A DNA stretch of 64,000 nucleotides from positions 1 to 64,000 of the forward strand of contig JBCCGI010000011.1 of the NCBI GenBank assembly GCA_039029355.1, written 5' to 3'. Numbering within the stretch: position 1 is the first letter of the stretch; every line of letters begins with the position of its first letter. The notes below the pieces were generated by a model that saw nothing but the letters and a program-made list of their open reading frames with translations, ran no database searches and was not told the DNA's origin. Shown piece by piece: positions 46,880 to 54,885 of this stretch. Origin of the DNA: JBCCGI01 sp039029355. Lineage in GTDB: Bacteria; Planctomycetota; UBA1135; GCA-002686595. The translations under genes were made by a program, and so were the position numbers.

Positions 46880-49800
46880 TTGGTCGAGCCGAGTTGGGGG
46901 TGCCCTGAGGCTGAGCGGCTGCTGCGCCTGTTCCCCGAGCGCGCGTCCGAGACCTTGGTCGCGCATCTCGATCGCTGTCCCGTGTGCCAGGAGGCGGCCG
47001 AGCGTGTAGCCGAGCGTGACAGCCTGCTCGTCGAGCTGCAGCGGCTGGAGCGCCGCGACGTCGACGCGGTTCCGCCCGAGGAGCCGCCGGACTTCGAGCG
47101 CTACGACCTCGGACGCGAGGTCGGTCGCGGCGGTCAGGGGATCGTCTACGAGGCGACCCAGCGCAGCACCGGGCGCACGGTCGCGGTCAAGCTCCTGCGC
47201 GAAGACTGGACCCAGGACGCGCGCCGCCGCCAGCGGATCGAGCGCGAGGTCGCCGTGCTCGGGCGCATCGCGCATCCGAACGTGTGCCCCGTGCTGGACC
47301 TGATCTCGCGCGAGGGGCGCGCCGGCGTCGTCATGCCGCTGCTCGACGGAGAGCCGCTGCAGCAACGCATCGACGCCGCCGCGACGATCTTCCGCGAGAG
47401 CGGCGACCCGCAGCGAGCATGGACCGCGATGGTCGAGTGTGCCGGGGAGCCGGGCCCGGCCAGCTCGAGCTCGCGCCTCGGAGGCCTGCATCTCGTCCTG
47501 CGGCTGGTCGAGCGGATCGCCGGCGCGGTCGACGCCGTGCATCGCGCAGGTGTGATCCACCGCGACCTCAAGCCGGGCAACGTGCTGCTGTCCCGCGACG
47601 GGCGGCCGATCGTGCTGGACTTCGGCCTCGCGCTCGACCTGCGCGATCCGCGCTCGCGGCTGACGCGCGAGGGGGAGTTCAACGGCACGCCCTGCTCGAT
47701 GGCGCCGGAGCAGGTGCGCGGAGAGCTCGATGCGGTCGGCGTCCGAACCGACGTGTACGCGCTCGGCGTCCTGCTCTACCAGATGCTTGCGTTCCGCGCG
47801 CCCTTCACCGGTCCGGTCCCGGTCGTGCTGCGGCGCGTCGGAGAGGGGCGGCACGCGCCGCTGCGGCGCGTGAACAGCGCGGTGCCGCGCGACCTGGAGG
47901 CGGTCTGCGCCCGCGCGATGGAGACCGAGCCGGGCCGGCGCTACGCCAGTGCCGCCGAGCTGGCCGACGATCTGCGCCGCGTGCGCTGCCTGGAGCCGAC
48001 CGTAGCCAAGCCGCCGTCGGTTGCGTCGCGCGTGCTGCGGCGCGTGCGGCGCAACGTTGGGGTGTCGGTGGCGCTCGGGGTGTGCGTGCTGCTGGCGGCC
48101 GGTCTGCTGGCCTTGGTGCTCGGCCTGCTGGACCTCGGCAGGGACTTGGAGGCGGCGGCGCGGGTCCTTCGCGGAGAGGCGCTCCCAGGCGACCAGGAAG
48201 CGGTCGACGATCGGTTTGGAGACGGCTTCTCCGAGTCGTCGCATGACGAGGCCTTGGACCAGGCGGCCGGCGCGCTGACGCTGCAGGAGGTCCTCGACCT
48301 GGTCCTGTCCCGCTCACCCGACGCGGCGCTCGCGCTGCGCTATCCGCGGGCGGGCATCCGCGATCCGCGGCCTGTCTTCCGGCTGAGCGCTCCGGCGCCG
48401 GGCGGTCGCGACCGGTCCTTCCGCGTGCGCCTGACCGACCTCAGCTCGGGGGAGAGGTGGCGGCTGCAGACCGTCCAGAAGGCCGGCGAAGGGGACTTCC
48501 AAGTGGAGCTTCCGCCGGGCGTTTCGCTCGCCGTCGGGTCCCGGTTCGAGTGGACCGTGAAACAGGACGGCCCGGGGCCGGCCGTGTTCGACGCCGAATC
48601 GGCCGAGTTCTTCGTGCTCGCTCCCGAAGCGGCGCCGTCGAGGTCTTCGGGGGATGGCTTCGATGCGCGCCTGACGTTCGCGAGCGAACTGCTCGCGGCA
48701 GGCCTCGCGGCCGAGGCTCTCGTCGCGATCGAGGCGCTCCCCGTGCCGCCGGGCGACCTCGTGCTAGAGCGGGTAGCCCGCGTGCGTGTTGAGGCCCTGC
48801 TCGCACTGGGACGGAACGAAGACGCGCGGCGGGCAGCGGAGCAGGCGTTGGGCGAGCTCGAGCGCGACGGAGAGCGGAGCTCCTCGAAGGCGGCGGGAGA
48901 AGAGCGTACGGATCAGGAGGACGGGAGTATGGATCTTCGAGTCTCTGCGGGAGCCGTACTCCCCGCGGTGTTCCTCACGTCTGGTCTCGCGGCGCAGGCC
49001 CAGGTCGACCTCGACGTCCGGGTGCACGTGCAGGCCGGCCGTGAAGCCCAAGCGCCTCCTCCCGCCTTCGAGGTCGCGGCCGCAGGCACCCTCTTCGCCT
49101 GGGCTACCTCGGAGGCGCTCGACCTCACGCTCGTGCTCGAAGACGAGGAGGGCTACGAGCTGACCGAAGACGACGACTCGGGCGGCGGCGGCGATCCCTG
49201 GGCGATCGTCGACGTGGTCGCCGGCGAGCGCGTCACGCTGCGCGTCGACGCGGCGGAGGGAGAGGGCGAGGTGCGCGCGGTCGCCTTCGTCGCCAGCGAA
49301 TCCGAGGCCACCCGCGCGGCGGCTGCGGAGGTCGAGCGGCGGGCGGAGAGCGTGGAGCGCGCGGGAGGGGAAGACCTCGACGCGGTGACCGAGCTCCTGG
49401 GCGCCGCGCCGGAGCACGGCGGATCGCTTGCGCCCGGCGAGCTCGACCGCAGCGAGGCCCTTGCGCTGGCGCACGAGCGACTGGCCGCCGCGATCCTCGA
49501 CTTCCGGCAGATCCTCGGGCAGGAGGCCTTCGCGCCCGAACGCGCCGCCGCCCTCGAGCGCGCGTTGGCGTTCGTCGCGAGCGCCCACCCGCCGCGGCAC
49601 CCGCGCGTCCGCGGGCTCGAGCTCGCGCTGGCGGTCGAGCGCGAGCTGTGCGGCCAGCCCGAGCTGGCGCGCGAGCTGCTCCTCCGCGCGCACGCCTCGG
49701 CCTCGTGCGAGCCGCCTACGGCGCCGCTCGAGCTCCAGGAGATCCGCTACCGCCTCGGACGGCTGCAGCGGCTCTCGGGTCGTCCGCTCGAGGCGATCGC

Positions 49801-52030
49801 GCTCTTCGGCGCCTTTCTCGCGGACGCGGACGACGTGCGGGGCGACGAGCGCTTCCTGGGCTCGGTGCGATGGCACCTGCGCAACGTGCTGATCGAGCTG
49901 CGCGACTTCTACGCCGCGCTCGACGTCGCGGAGCTCGTCGTCAAGGACTTTGAGCGCATGGCTGGAGCCGGCTCGCTCGAGGCGGCCCAGGCCCGCGTCA
50001 TGCGCGCCTTCGCGCGGATCGAGACCGGGGACGTCGAGCGAGGGCTCGAGGAGCTCCGCGCCGAGGCGCGGGCGCGCGCGGAGCAGCACGGCGAGCGGGA
50101 CGCGGTCGTGCTCGACGCCAAGGAGCGGATCGCCGGCACGCTGCTCGGCCAAGGGCGTCTGGAGGAGGCGCTCGCCCTGCGCGAGGAGCTCTGGGAGGCG
50201 TGGCAGCGGGTCGAGGGGGTGAGCGAGGAGACGCTGCTGATCGTCGAGCGCAACCTGCTGGTCACGCGCAGCATCGCCGGCGGGCATGCGGGCGTCGACG
50301 ACGACCTCGCGCGCATCGCCGCGGTCCACCGAGCGCGCGGCGATCGCGCGGAGGAGATCAACACGCGCAAGGGCCTCGCCTGGCACCACGTGCGGGAGGG
50401 CGACGCCGAGCGCGCGCGGGCAGAGGTCCGCGAGCTGACCGAGCTGCTGATCGATCGGGCACAGCTGTACGCCGTGAGCCTCGCGCCGCGCGAGGCCGAC
50501 GCGGCGGGGGAGAACGTCGACGGGCTGCACACCGCGCTGTCCATCGGAGCGGAGGTGCCGGAGCTGGGCGGGGCGCTCTTCACGCTGGTGGAGTCGATGC
50601 GGTCGGTCGGACTGCGCTCCGCGCGCGTGCGGCGGCGCGCGCGCGGGGACGCGGCCCTCACCACCACGCTCGCCGAGATCGACGAGCTGAACCAGAGGAT
50701 CGCCGGCGTCGCGCGTAGCGGCGAGCCGATGGAGGCGAGGGCCTCGCTGCGCATACGGCGCGACGCGCTCGACGCGAGGCTTCGGTCCGGCTCGGCGGCG
50801 GGCGGCTCGCTGGCCGTGCCTACGCCCGCCGCCGTCGCGCAGCGACTCGCGCCGCGCGACGCCGTCGTCTCCTACCGCCGCTACCAGCACGCCGTCGTCT
50901 CGCCCGGGGAGCGCGACCTGAGCGGCGCCGATGCGTTCCTGGCCCTCGTCCTGCGCTCCGACGGAACGGTACGTGCCGTCCCGCTCGGCCCCGCGGCTTC
51001 CGTTGAGGAGGCCTGTGAGGACTGGCGCGCGGCCGTCGAGAGGGAGGACGGGGAGCTCGTCGCGAAGCGCGGGGTCGCTCTGCGCGAGCTGGTGCTCGAC
51101 CCGGTGCTCGCGGAGATCGACGATCCGTCGCGGGTGTTCCTCCTGCTCGACGATGCGCTCCATACGGTCCCGCTGGATTCGCTGCCGCTCGGAGACGGCC
51201 TCGTGGGAGACGGCCTTCGGGTCGAGCTGCGCGCGAGCGCGTGGGAGCTGCTCGAGGACGGCGCGGCCTCGCGGGGAGCGCCGACGCTTCTCGCGCTGGG
51301 GGCGGTCGATTACGGCGCCGCTCCCGCGCCCGGCGCGCGCGACGAGGGTGCGCTGGCGCAGCTCGTCCGTTCCCACGACGGCAGCTTCCTCCCGCTCTCC
51401 AAGAGCGGCCCTGAGGCCGAGACCGCCGCGGCTCTCTTTCGCGAGCACCTCGGCGGCACCGCGCGCGTGGTGACCGGCGCCGCGGCGCGCCGCGACGTGC
51501 TCCGCGAGGCCGCCGGCACCACGATCGTGCACCTGGCGGTGCACGGCTACTTCTCGGCCGAGATCCTGGCCAAGACCCAGGACTGGGCGCGCGCCGCAAG
51601 CCTGCACTCGATGCTCCTTAGCGGCCTGGCCCTCGCCGGCGCCAACCGGCCGCCGGACGCCGGCGGCCGCATCGAGGGCATCGTGACCGCCGAGGAGCTC
51701 GCGGGGTTCGATCTGTCGGGCTGCCAGATGGTCGTGCTCTCCGCGTGCGAGACTTCGAGCGGTGTGTCGAGGTCGGGCCAAGGCCTGGCCTCGCTCCAGC
51801 GCGGCGCGCGGATGGCGGGCGCCGAGGCGGCGCTGACGTCGCTCTGGCGGATCCGCGACGAGGCCGCGTACGAGCTGATGTGCGCCTTTTACCGCTTTCT
51901 CTGCAAGGAGCGCCTCAGCATCCACGAGTCGCTTTGGGAAGCGAAGCGTGAGCTTCGCGCGGCGGGGCGTCCCGCCGTGGAGTGGGCAGGGTGGGTGCTG
52001 ATCGGGGACCCGGAGTTGGGCCTCGAGTAA
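46880..52030 (+). CDS. Zinc-finger (anti-sigma-like)-Ser/Thr kinase-TM-TPR-CHAT protease reading frame
   Basis: 1716 residues from TTG at 46880. Order of parts: C8 with H29-x3-C33-x2-C36, the layout of zinc-binding anti-sigma domains; a complete Hanks kinase at about 75-345 (Gly loop 'GRGGQGIVYEA', K104, 'HRDLKPGN' with H227, D247 of DFG, 'SMAPEQVRG'); a membrane span at about 394-416; a beta-rich and short helical part to 683; M684, which begins a signal-peptide-like segment ('AVLPAVFLTSGLAAQAQ'); a long helical TPR-like region (about 800-1290); and a CHAT domain with the caspase-like dyad H1555 ('LAVHGYF') and C1623 ('LSACETSSG'). No stop interrupts it. A strong Shine-Dalgarno before codon 684 suggests that two proteins, kinase and secreted TPR-CHAT protease, are or once were made. 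As one chain, the second hydrophobic segment would return the CHAT part to the cytoplasm. Confidence 0.85.
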   Translation: MVEPSWGCPEAERLLRLFPERASETLVAHLDRCPVCQEAAERVAERDSLLVELQRLERRDVDAVPPEEPPDFERYDLGREVGRGGQGIVYEATQRSTGRTVAVKLLREDWTQDARRRQRIEREVAVLGRIAHPNVCPVLDLISREGRAGVVMPLLDGEPLQQRIDAAATIFRESGDPQRAWTAMVECAGEPGPASSSSRLGGLHLVLRLVERIAGAVDAVHRAGVIHRDLKPGNVLLSRDGRPIVLDFGLALDLRDPRSRLTREGEFNGTPCSMAPEQVRGELDAVGVRTDVYALGVLLYQMLAFRAPFTGPVPVVLRRVGEGRHAPLRRVNSAVPRDLEAVCARAMETEPGRRYASAAELADDLRRVRCLEPTVAKPPSVASRVLRRVRRNVGVSVALGVCVLLAAGLLALVLGLLDLGRDLEAAARVLRGEALPGDQEAVDDRFGDGFSESSHDEALDQAAGALTLQEVLDLVLSRSPDAALALRYPRAGIRDPRPVFRLSAPAPGGRDRSFRVRLTDLSSGERWRLQTVQKAGEGDFQVELPPGVSLAVGSRFEWTVKQDGPGPAVFDAESAEFFVLAPEAAPSRSSGDGFDARLTFASELLAAGLAAEALVAIEALPVPPGDLVLERVARVRVEALLALGRNEDARRAAEQALGELERDGERSSSKAAGEERTDQEDGSMDLRVSAGAVLPAVFLTSGLAAQAQVDLDVRVHVQAGREAQAPPPAFEVAAAGTLFAWATSEALDLTLVLEDEEGYELTEDDDSGGGGDPWAIVDVVAGERVTLRVDAAEGEGEVRAVAFVASESEATRAAAAEVERRAESVERAGGEDLDAVTELLGAAPEHGGSLAPGELDRSEALALAHERLAAAILDFRQILGQEAFAPERAAALERALAFVASAHPPRHPRVRGLELALAVERELCGQPELARELLLRAHASASCEPPTAPLELQEIRYRLGRLQRLSGRPLEAIALFGAFLADADDVRGDERFLGSVRWHLRNVLIELRDFYAALDVAELVVKDFERMAGAGSLEAAQARVMRAFARIETGDVERGLEELRAEARARAEQHGERDAVVLDAKERIAGTLLGQGRLEEALALREELWEAWQRVEGVSEETLLIVERNLLVTRSIAGGHAGVDDDLARIAAVHRARGDRAEEINTRKGLAWHHVREGDAERARAEVRELTELLIDRAQLYAVSLAPREADAAGENVDGLHTALSIGAEVPELGGALFTLVESMRSVGLRSARVRRRARGDAALTTTLAEIDELNQRIAGVARSGEPMEARASLRIRRDALDARLRSGSAAGGSLAVPTPAAVAQRLAPRDAVVSYRRYQHAVVSPGERDLSGADAFLALVLRSDGTVRAVPLGPAASVEEACEDWRAAVEREDGELVAKRGVALRELVLDPVLAEIDDPSRVFLLLDDALHTVPLDSLPLGDGLVGDGLRVELRASAWELLEDGAASRGAPTLLALGAVDYGAAPAPGARDEGALAQLVRSHDGSFLPLSKSGPEAETAAALFREHLGGTARVVTGAAARRDVLREAAGTTIVHLAVHGYFSAEILAKTQDWARAASLHSMLLSGLALAGANRPPDAGGRIEGIVTAEELAGFDLSGCQMVVLSACETSSGVSRSGQGLASLQRGARMAGAEAALTSLWRIRDEAAYELMCAFYRFLCKERLSIHESLWEAKRELRAAGRPAVEWAGWVLIGDPELGLE
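48915..48931 (+). promoter_or_regulatory. Internal ribosome-binding site and start (codon 684)
   Basis: AGGAGG at 48915-48920, 8 bases before an in-frame ATG at 48929-48931 that is followed by a basic, then hydrophobic, then Ala-Gln-Ala signal peptide. From here a 1033-residue secreted TPR-CHAT protein would be made. Such a strong site inside a coding region is unlikely by chance next to a signal peptide. Confidence 0.65.
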
Positions 52031-52041
52031 GGAGGTGAAGG

Positions 52042-54840
52042 GTGAAGCATTGCTGGCGCGGGCCGTCTCTTGTTGTGCTCTCGGTGCTTCTGGGCAGCGC
52101 GTCGGCCGAGGCGCAGTGCATCGAGCCGCTGCTCTACGCGCAGAGCAGCGTCGCGGTGGCCCCTTTCCCGTGCGCGGTCGCTAGCTGGGACTTCGACGGC
52201 GACGGTCAGCTCGATCTAGCCGTCGCGACCGACGGCGCGGGGCTGATGCTGGCGCTGGGTTTGGGCGCAGGGAACTTCGCCCCGGCCGTTCCCGCGGCGG
52301 GCGGGCAATTCGCCCGCCTCGTGACCGCCGACTTCGACGCGGACGGCGACGGGGACGTCGCGGGACTGAACGCCGCCCTCGTCTTCGGAAACGACGTCTC
52401 CCTCTACAGCGGCGGCGGGGACGGGACGCTCCAGCTCGCGTCGATGATCGACACGGACGGCGCGATCGTCTCGTCCTGGGCGGTCGGCGACTACGACGAC
52501 GACGGCCTCCCGGATCTCGCGCTGGCGGATGTCCTGACCTTCGAGGCGCGCGTCCTCCTGAACAACGCCGGCTGGACGGGGAGCTCCCTGTCGCTTCCGA
52601 GCGGCGTCGCGCACCTGACGTCCGCGGACGTCGACTCGGACGGGGATCTGGACGTCGCCCTCTCGGTGGGGGCCGACCTCTTGGTGCTCGAGAACCTCGG
52701 CGGTGGGAGCGCTTGGAACCGGTACAACGCGGGCAGCGGCGCGGGCGGTGCCGCGCTTGTGAGCGGCGACGTCGACTCCGACGGTTTCGTCGACTTGGTG
52801 ACCGGGGGGACGGCCCCTCAGATCTCGGTCTTCCGCGGCGACGGAAGCTCGTTTCAGCTCGACGCCCACGTTCCCTGGCCGGCCGTCGCGGTGCCGGGAG
52901 ATCTGGTGCTCGAGGACCTCGAGCAGGACGGCGACCTGGACCTCTTCGCCATGGACCTTGGCACCCGCTGGGGCATCTTTGAGAACGTCGGCGGCAGTCT
53001 GCTCGCGCCTCAGGAGTACGTGGCGGGGGAGGGATGGCTGTCGCCGCACCTGGCCGTCGGCGACTTCAACTCGGACGGACTCGCCGACGTCGCGGCGCCG
53101 AATCTGTTCTCCTCGACCGTCGACCTCCTGCTCAGCAAGGGGGTGGCGACGACGCCGCTCTTCGCCGAGCCCAGCCAGCCCGTGCCGGACGCGCCGGCCG
53201 GCCAGGCCTTCGGGACCGGTCTGATCGCGACGGACGACCAGCTCGGCTTCCACTACTCGATCGACGGACCTGACGGCGCGAACGTGCAGAGCTACTACGT
53301 GCTCGCCGACGGCGCGGGCCTGAAGGGCGGCGTGAGCACGGAGCCGGATCCGACGGTGACGCTCCTCTTGCCGGACGTCGACGTGGTCGGGGGCTCGTTC
53401 GGGACCTCCGGGCTGGTTCTGCAGCCGACCGGGTGCACCGGCACGACGCCCGACCACTTCGTGGGGACCATCCTTCCGGCCTCTACGACCGATGAGGACT
53501 ACAGTTACGTCGGCCTCTACGTGCGGCCCAACGACGACCCTTGCTGCGACACGGAGACGCCCCCCGACGACACCGTCCCGCGCGGCGGCAGCGCGACGGC
53601 GGGGTTCGTGAAGCGCTTCGCCATCGGAAGTCAGCGCCTCGACTGCGGCGGTTCCGAGGAGATGGTCCTCCACTTCTTCTCGTTGATCGAGGACGGCGGG
53701 GTTCAGCGGCTCGAGTGGGTTCGCTGCTTCGTCAACCCGGACGACACCGTGACGTTCGGTGAGGTGGGCAGGATCTCGAAGGGGGACGTGGTCGACGGGT
53801 TCCGCGTCGCCGTGAACGACAGCGGTGTGGGCATCGTGTGGGCCGAGGAAGGCGAGCTCTACGTCCGCACCAGCGTCTGCGGCGAGACGTGGGTCGAGAC
53901 CATGCCGCAGGTCGGCGAGACGATCCTGAGCTATGACCTCGGTATCGAGGGCAATACGGTCCGCCTCGTCGTCGCGCAGGAGGCCGCCGAGGTCGGGCAG
54001 ATCGTGAAGAGCAGCTTCTCGACCGACGGCGGCGGCACCTTCTCGCCTTCGGTGCAGTTGAGCAGCGCGCCCGCCGGAACGAACGTGGGAGCGCTCGAGC
54101 TCGTGATGACCGGCGGAGGCACGGGCGCGGTTGCGATCTGGGAGGACGACCGCTTTGGGGCGGACGCCGTCTTCGCTGCGTCCGTCGACGCGCCCGGCGG
54201 GAGCTGGACCGCGGAGAGGTGTCTCGGCTGCGGCGAGTCGCCCGGGTTGGTCGTCGGTTCGGGAGCCGTCGAGCAGGTCGCCGCCTACTGGACGACGAAC
54301 ACGAATCCGCGCCGCCTGATGGCCAGCCTGAGCCTCGATGGCGGCGCGTCGTGGGACGCGCCGATCGCGATCGACTCCGGCAGCGCCGACGTCGTCGAGC
54401 CCGTCGCCGCCTACGAGGAGCTCTACGACCGCTTCGCCTTCGCCTGGCTGGCGGCCGACGGCAGCGGCGACCTGGCGCCTTACTTCGGCGGCTTTCGCAC
54501 CCAGACGCTCGTACCCCAGGGCTGGCAGCAGGGGCCGACGACGGTGTCGTTCGACGTGGCGAACTTCCTGGACGAGGAGTGCGAGCAGGCCTGGGTCTTG
54601 CTCTCGGCAATGCCCGGATCGCTGCCCCTGCCGGACGGGCGCGATCTGCCCCTCGCTCCGGAGGCAGTCCTCTCCGCGGGCCTGTTCGTGGCTCCGCTCG
54701 ACGCGGCGGGGGCGGGGACGACCGGCTCGCTTCCGGTTGTTCTCCCTCCCGGGCTCTCGCTCTACGCCGTCGCCGTCGGCTTCAAGCCGATCGCTGCGCT
54801 CGTCTGCGAGATCAGCGGCGTGGCTGAGATTCAGCTCTAG
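52042..54840 (+). CDS. Secreted propeller protein, tandem paralog 1
   Basis: 932 residues from GTG at 52042, with GGAGG 6 bases upstream, 11 bases after the kinase-CHAT frame. A signal peptide ending 'SASAEA' leads to 'QCIEPL', then seven calcium-loop repeats ('DFDGDGQLDLAV', 'DVDSDGDLDVAL', 'DLEQDGDLDLFA' and others) making one seven-bladed propeller (about 50-370). A middle domain ('ATDDQLGFHYS', 'YYVLADG', 'CTGTTPDHFVGTI', 'IGSQRLDCGGSEEM') precedes a sialidase-like region with two Asp boxes ('STDGGGTF', 'SLDGGASW') and 'VWEDDRFG'. The C-terminus ends 'CEISGVAEIQL'. No catalytic sialidase residues are evident. Paralogous along its full length to the next two genes. Confidence 0.88.
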   Translation: MKHCWRGPSLVVLSVLLGSASAEAQCIEPLLYAQSSVAVAPFPCAVASWDFDGDGQLDLAVATDGAGLMLALGLGAGNFAPAVPAAGGQFARLVTADFDADGDGDVAGLNAALVFGNDVSLYSGGGDGTLQLASMIDTDGAIVSSWAVGDYDDDGLPDLALADVLTFEARVLLNNAGWTGSSLSLPSGVAHLTSADVDSDGDLDVALSVGADLLVLENLGGGSAWNRYNAGSGAGGAALVSGDVDSDGFVDLVTGGTAPQISVFRGDGSSFQLDAHVPWPAVAVPGDLVLEDLEQDGDLDLFAMDLGTRWGIFENVGGSLLAPQEYVAGEGWLSPHLAVGDFNSDGLADVAAPNLFSSTVDLLLSKGVATTPLFAEPSQPVPDAPAGQAFGTGLIATDDQLGFHYSIDGPDGANVQSYYVLADGAGLKGGVSTEPDPTVTLLLPDVDVVGGSFGTSGLVLQPTGCTGTTPDHFVGTILPASTTDEDYSYVGLYVRPNDDPCCDTETPPDDTVPRGGSATAGFVKRFAIGSQRLDCGGSEEMVLHFFSLIEDGGVQRLEWVRCFVNPDDTVTFGEVGRISKGDVVDGFRVAVNDSGVGIVWAEEGELYVRTSVCGETWVETMPQVGETILSYDLGIEGNTVRLVVAQEAAEVGQIVKSSFSTDGGGTFSPSVQLSSAPAGTNVGALELVMTGGGTGAVAIWEDDRFGADAVFAASVDAPGGSWTAERCLGCGESPGLVVGSGAVEQVAAYWTTNTNPRRLMASLSLDGGASWDAPIAIDSGSADVVEPVAAYEELYDRFAFAWLAADGSGDLAPYFGGFRTQTLVPQGWQQGPTTVSFDVANFLDEECEQAWVLLSAMPGSLPLPDGRDLPLAPEAVLSAGLFVAPLDAAGAGTTGSLPVVLPPGLSLYAVAVGFKPIAALVCEISGVAEIQL

Positions 54841-54863
54841 GAACGCGCGCTGGCGGTACCTTG

Positions 54864-54873
54864 GGTTCGAACC
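54864..54873. promoter_or_regulatory. 10-bp palindrome before paralog 2
   Basis: GGTTCGAACC is a perfect palindrome in the 45 bases between paralogs 1 and 2, just upstream of the ribosome site. It may be an operator half or a small hairpin; the gap before paralog 3 has no copy. Confidence 0.25.
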
Positions 54874-54885
54874 GAAGGAGGAGAC

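Noticed and set aside
48764..51925. Minus-strand frame of about 1050 codons opposite the CHAT region
   Set aside because: Arg/Leu/Ala-rich with no motif; the opposite strand carries TPR-like and CHAT motifs.
54858..54880. GGTTCGAACC as the T-loop of a tRNA
   Set aside because: No acceptor stem, anticodon arm or D-arm can be drawn around it, and it lies in a 45-base gap.
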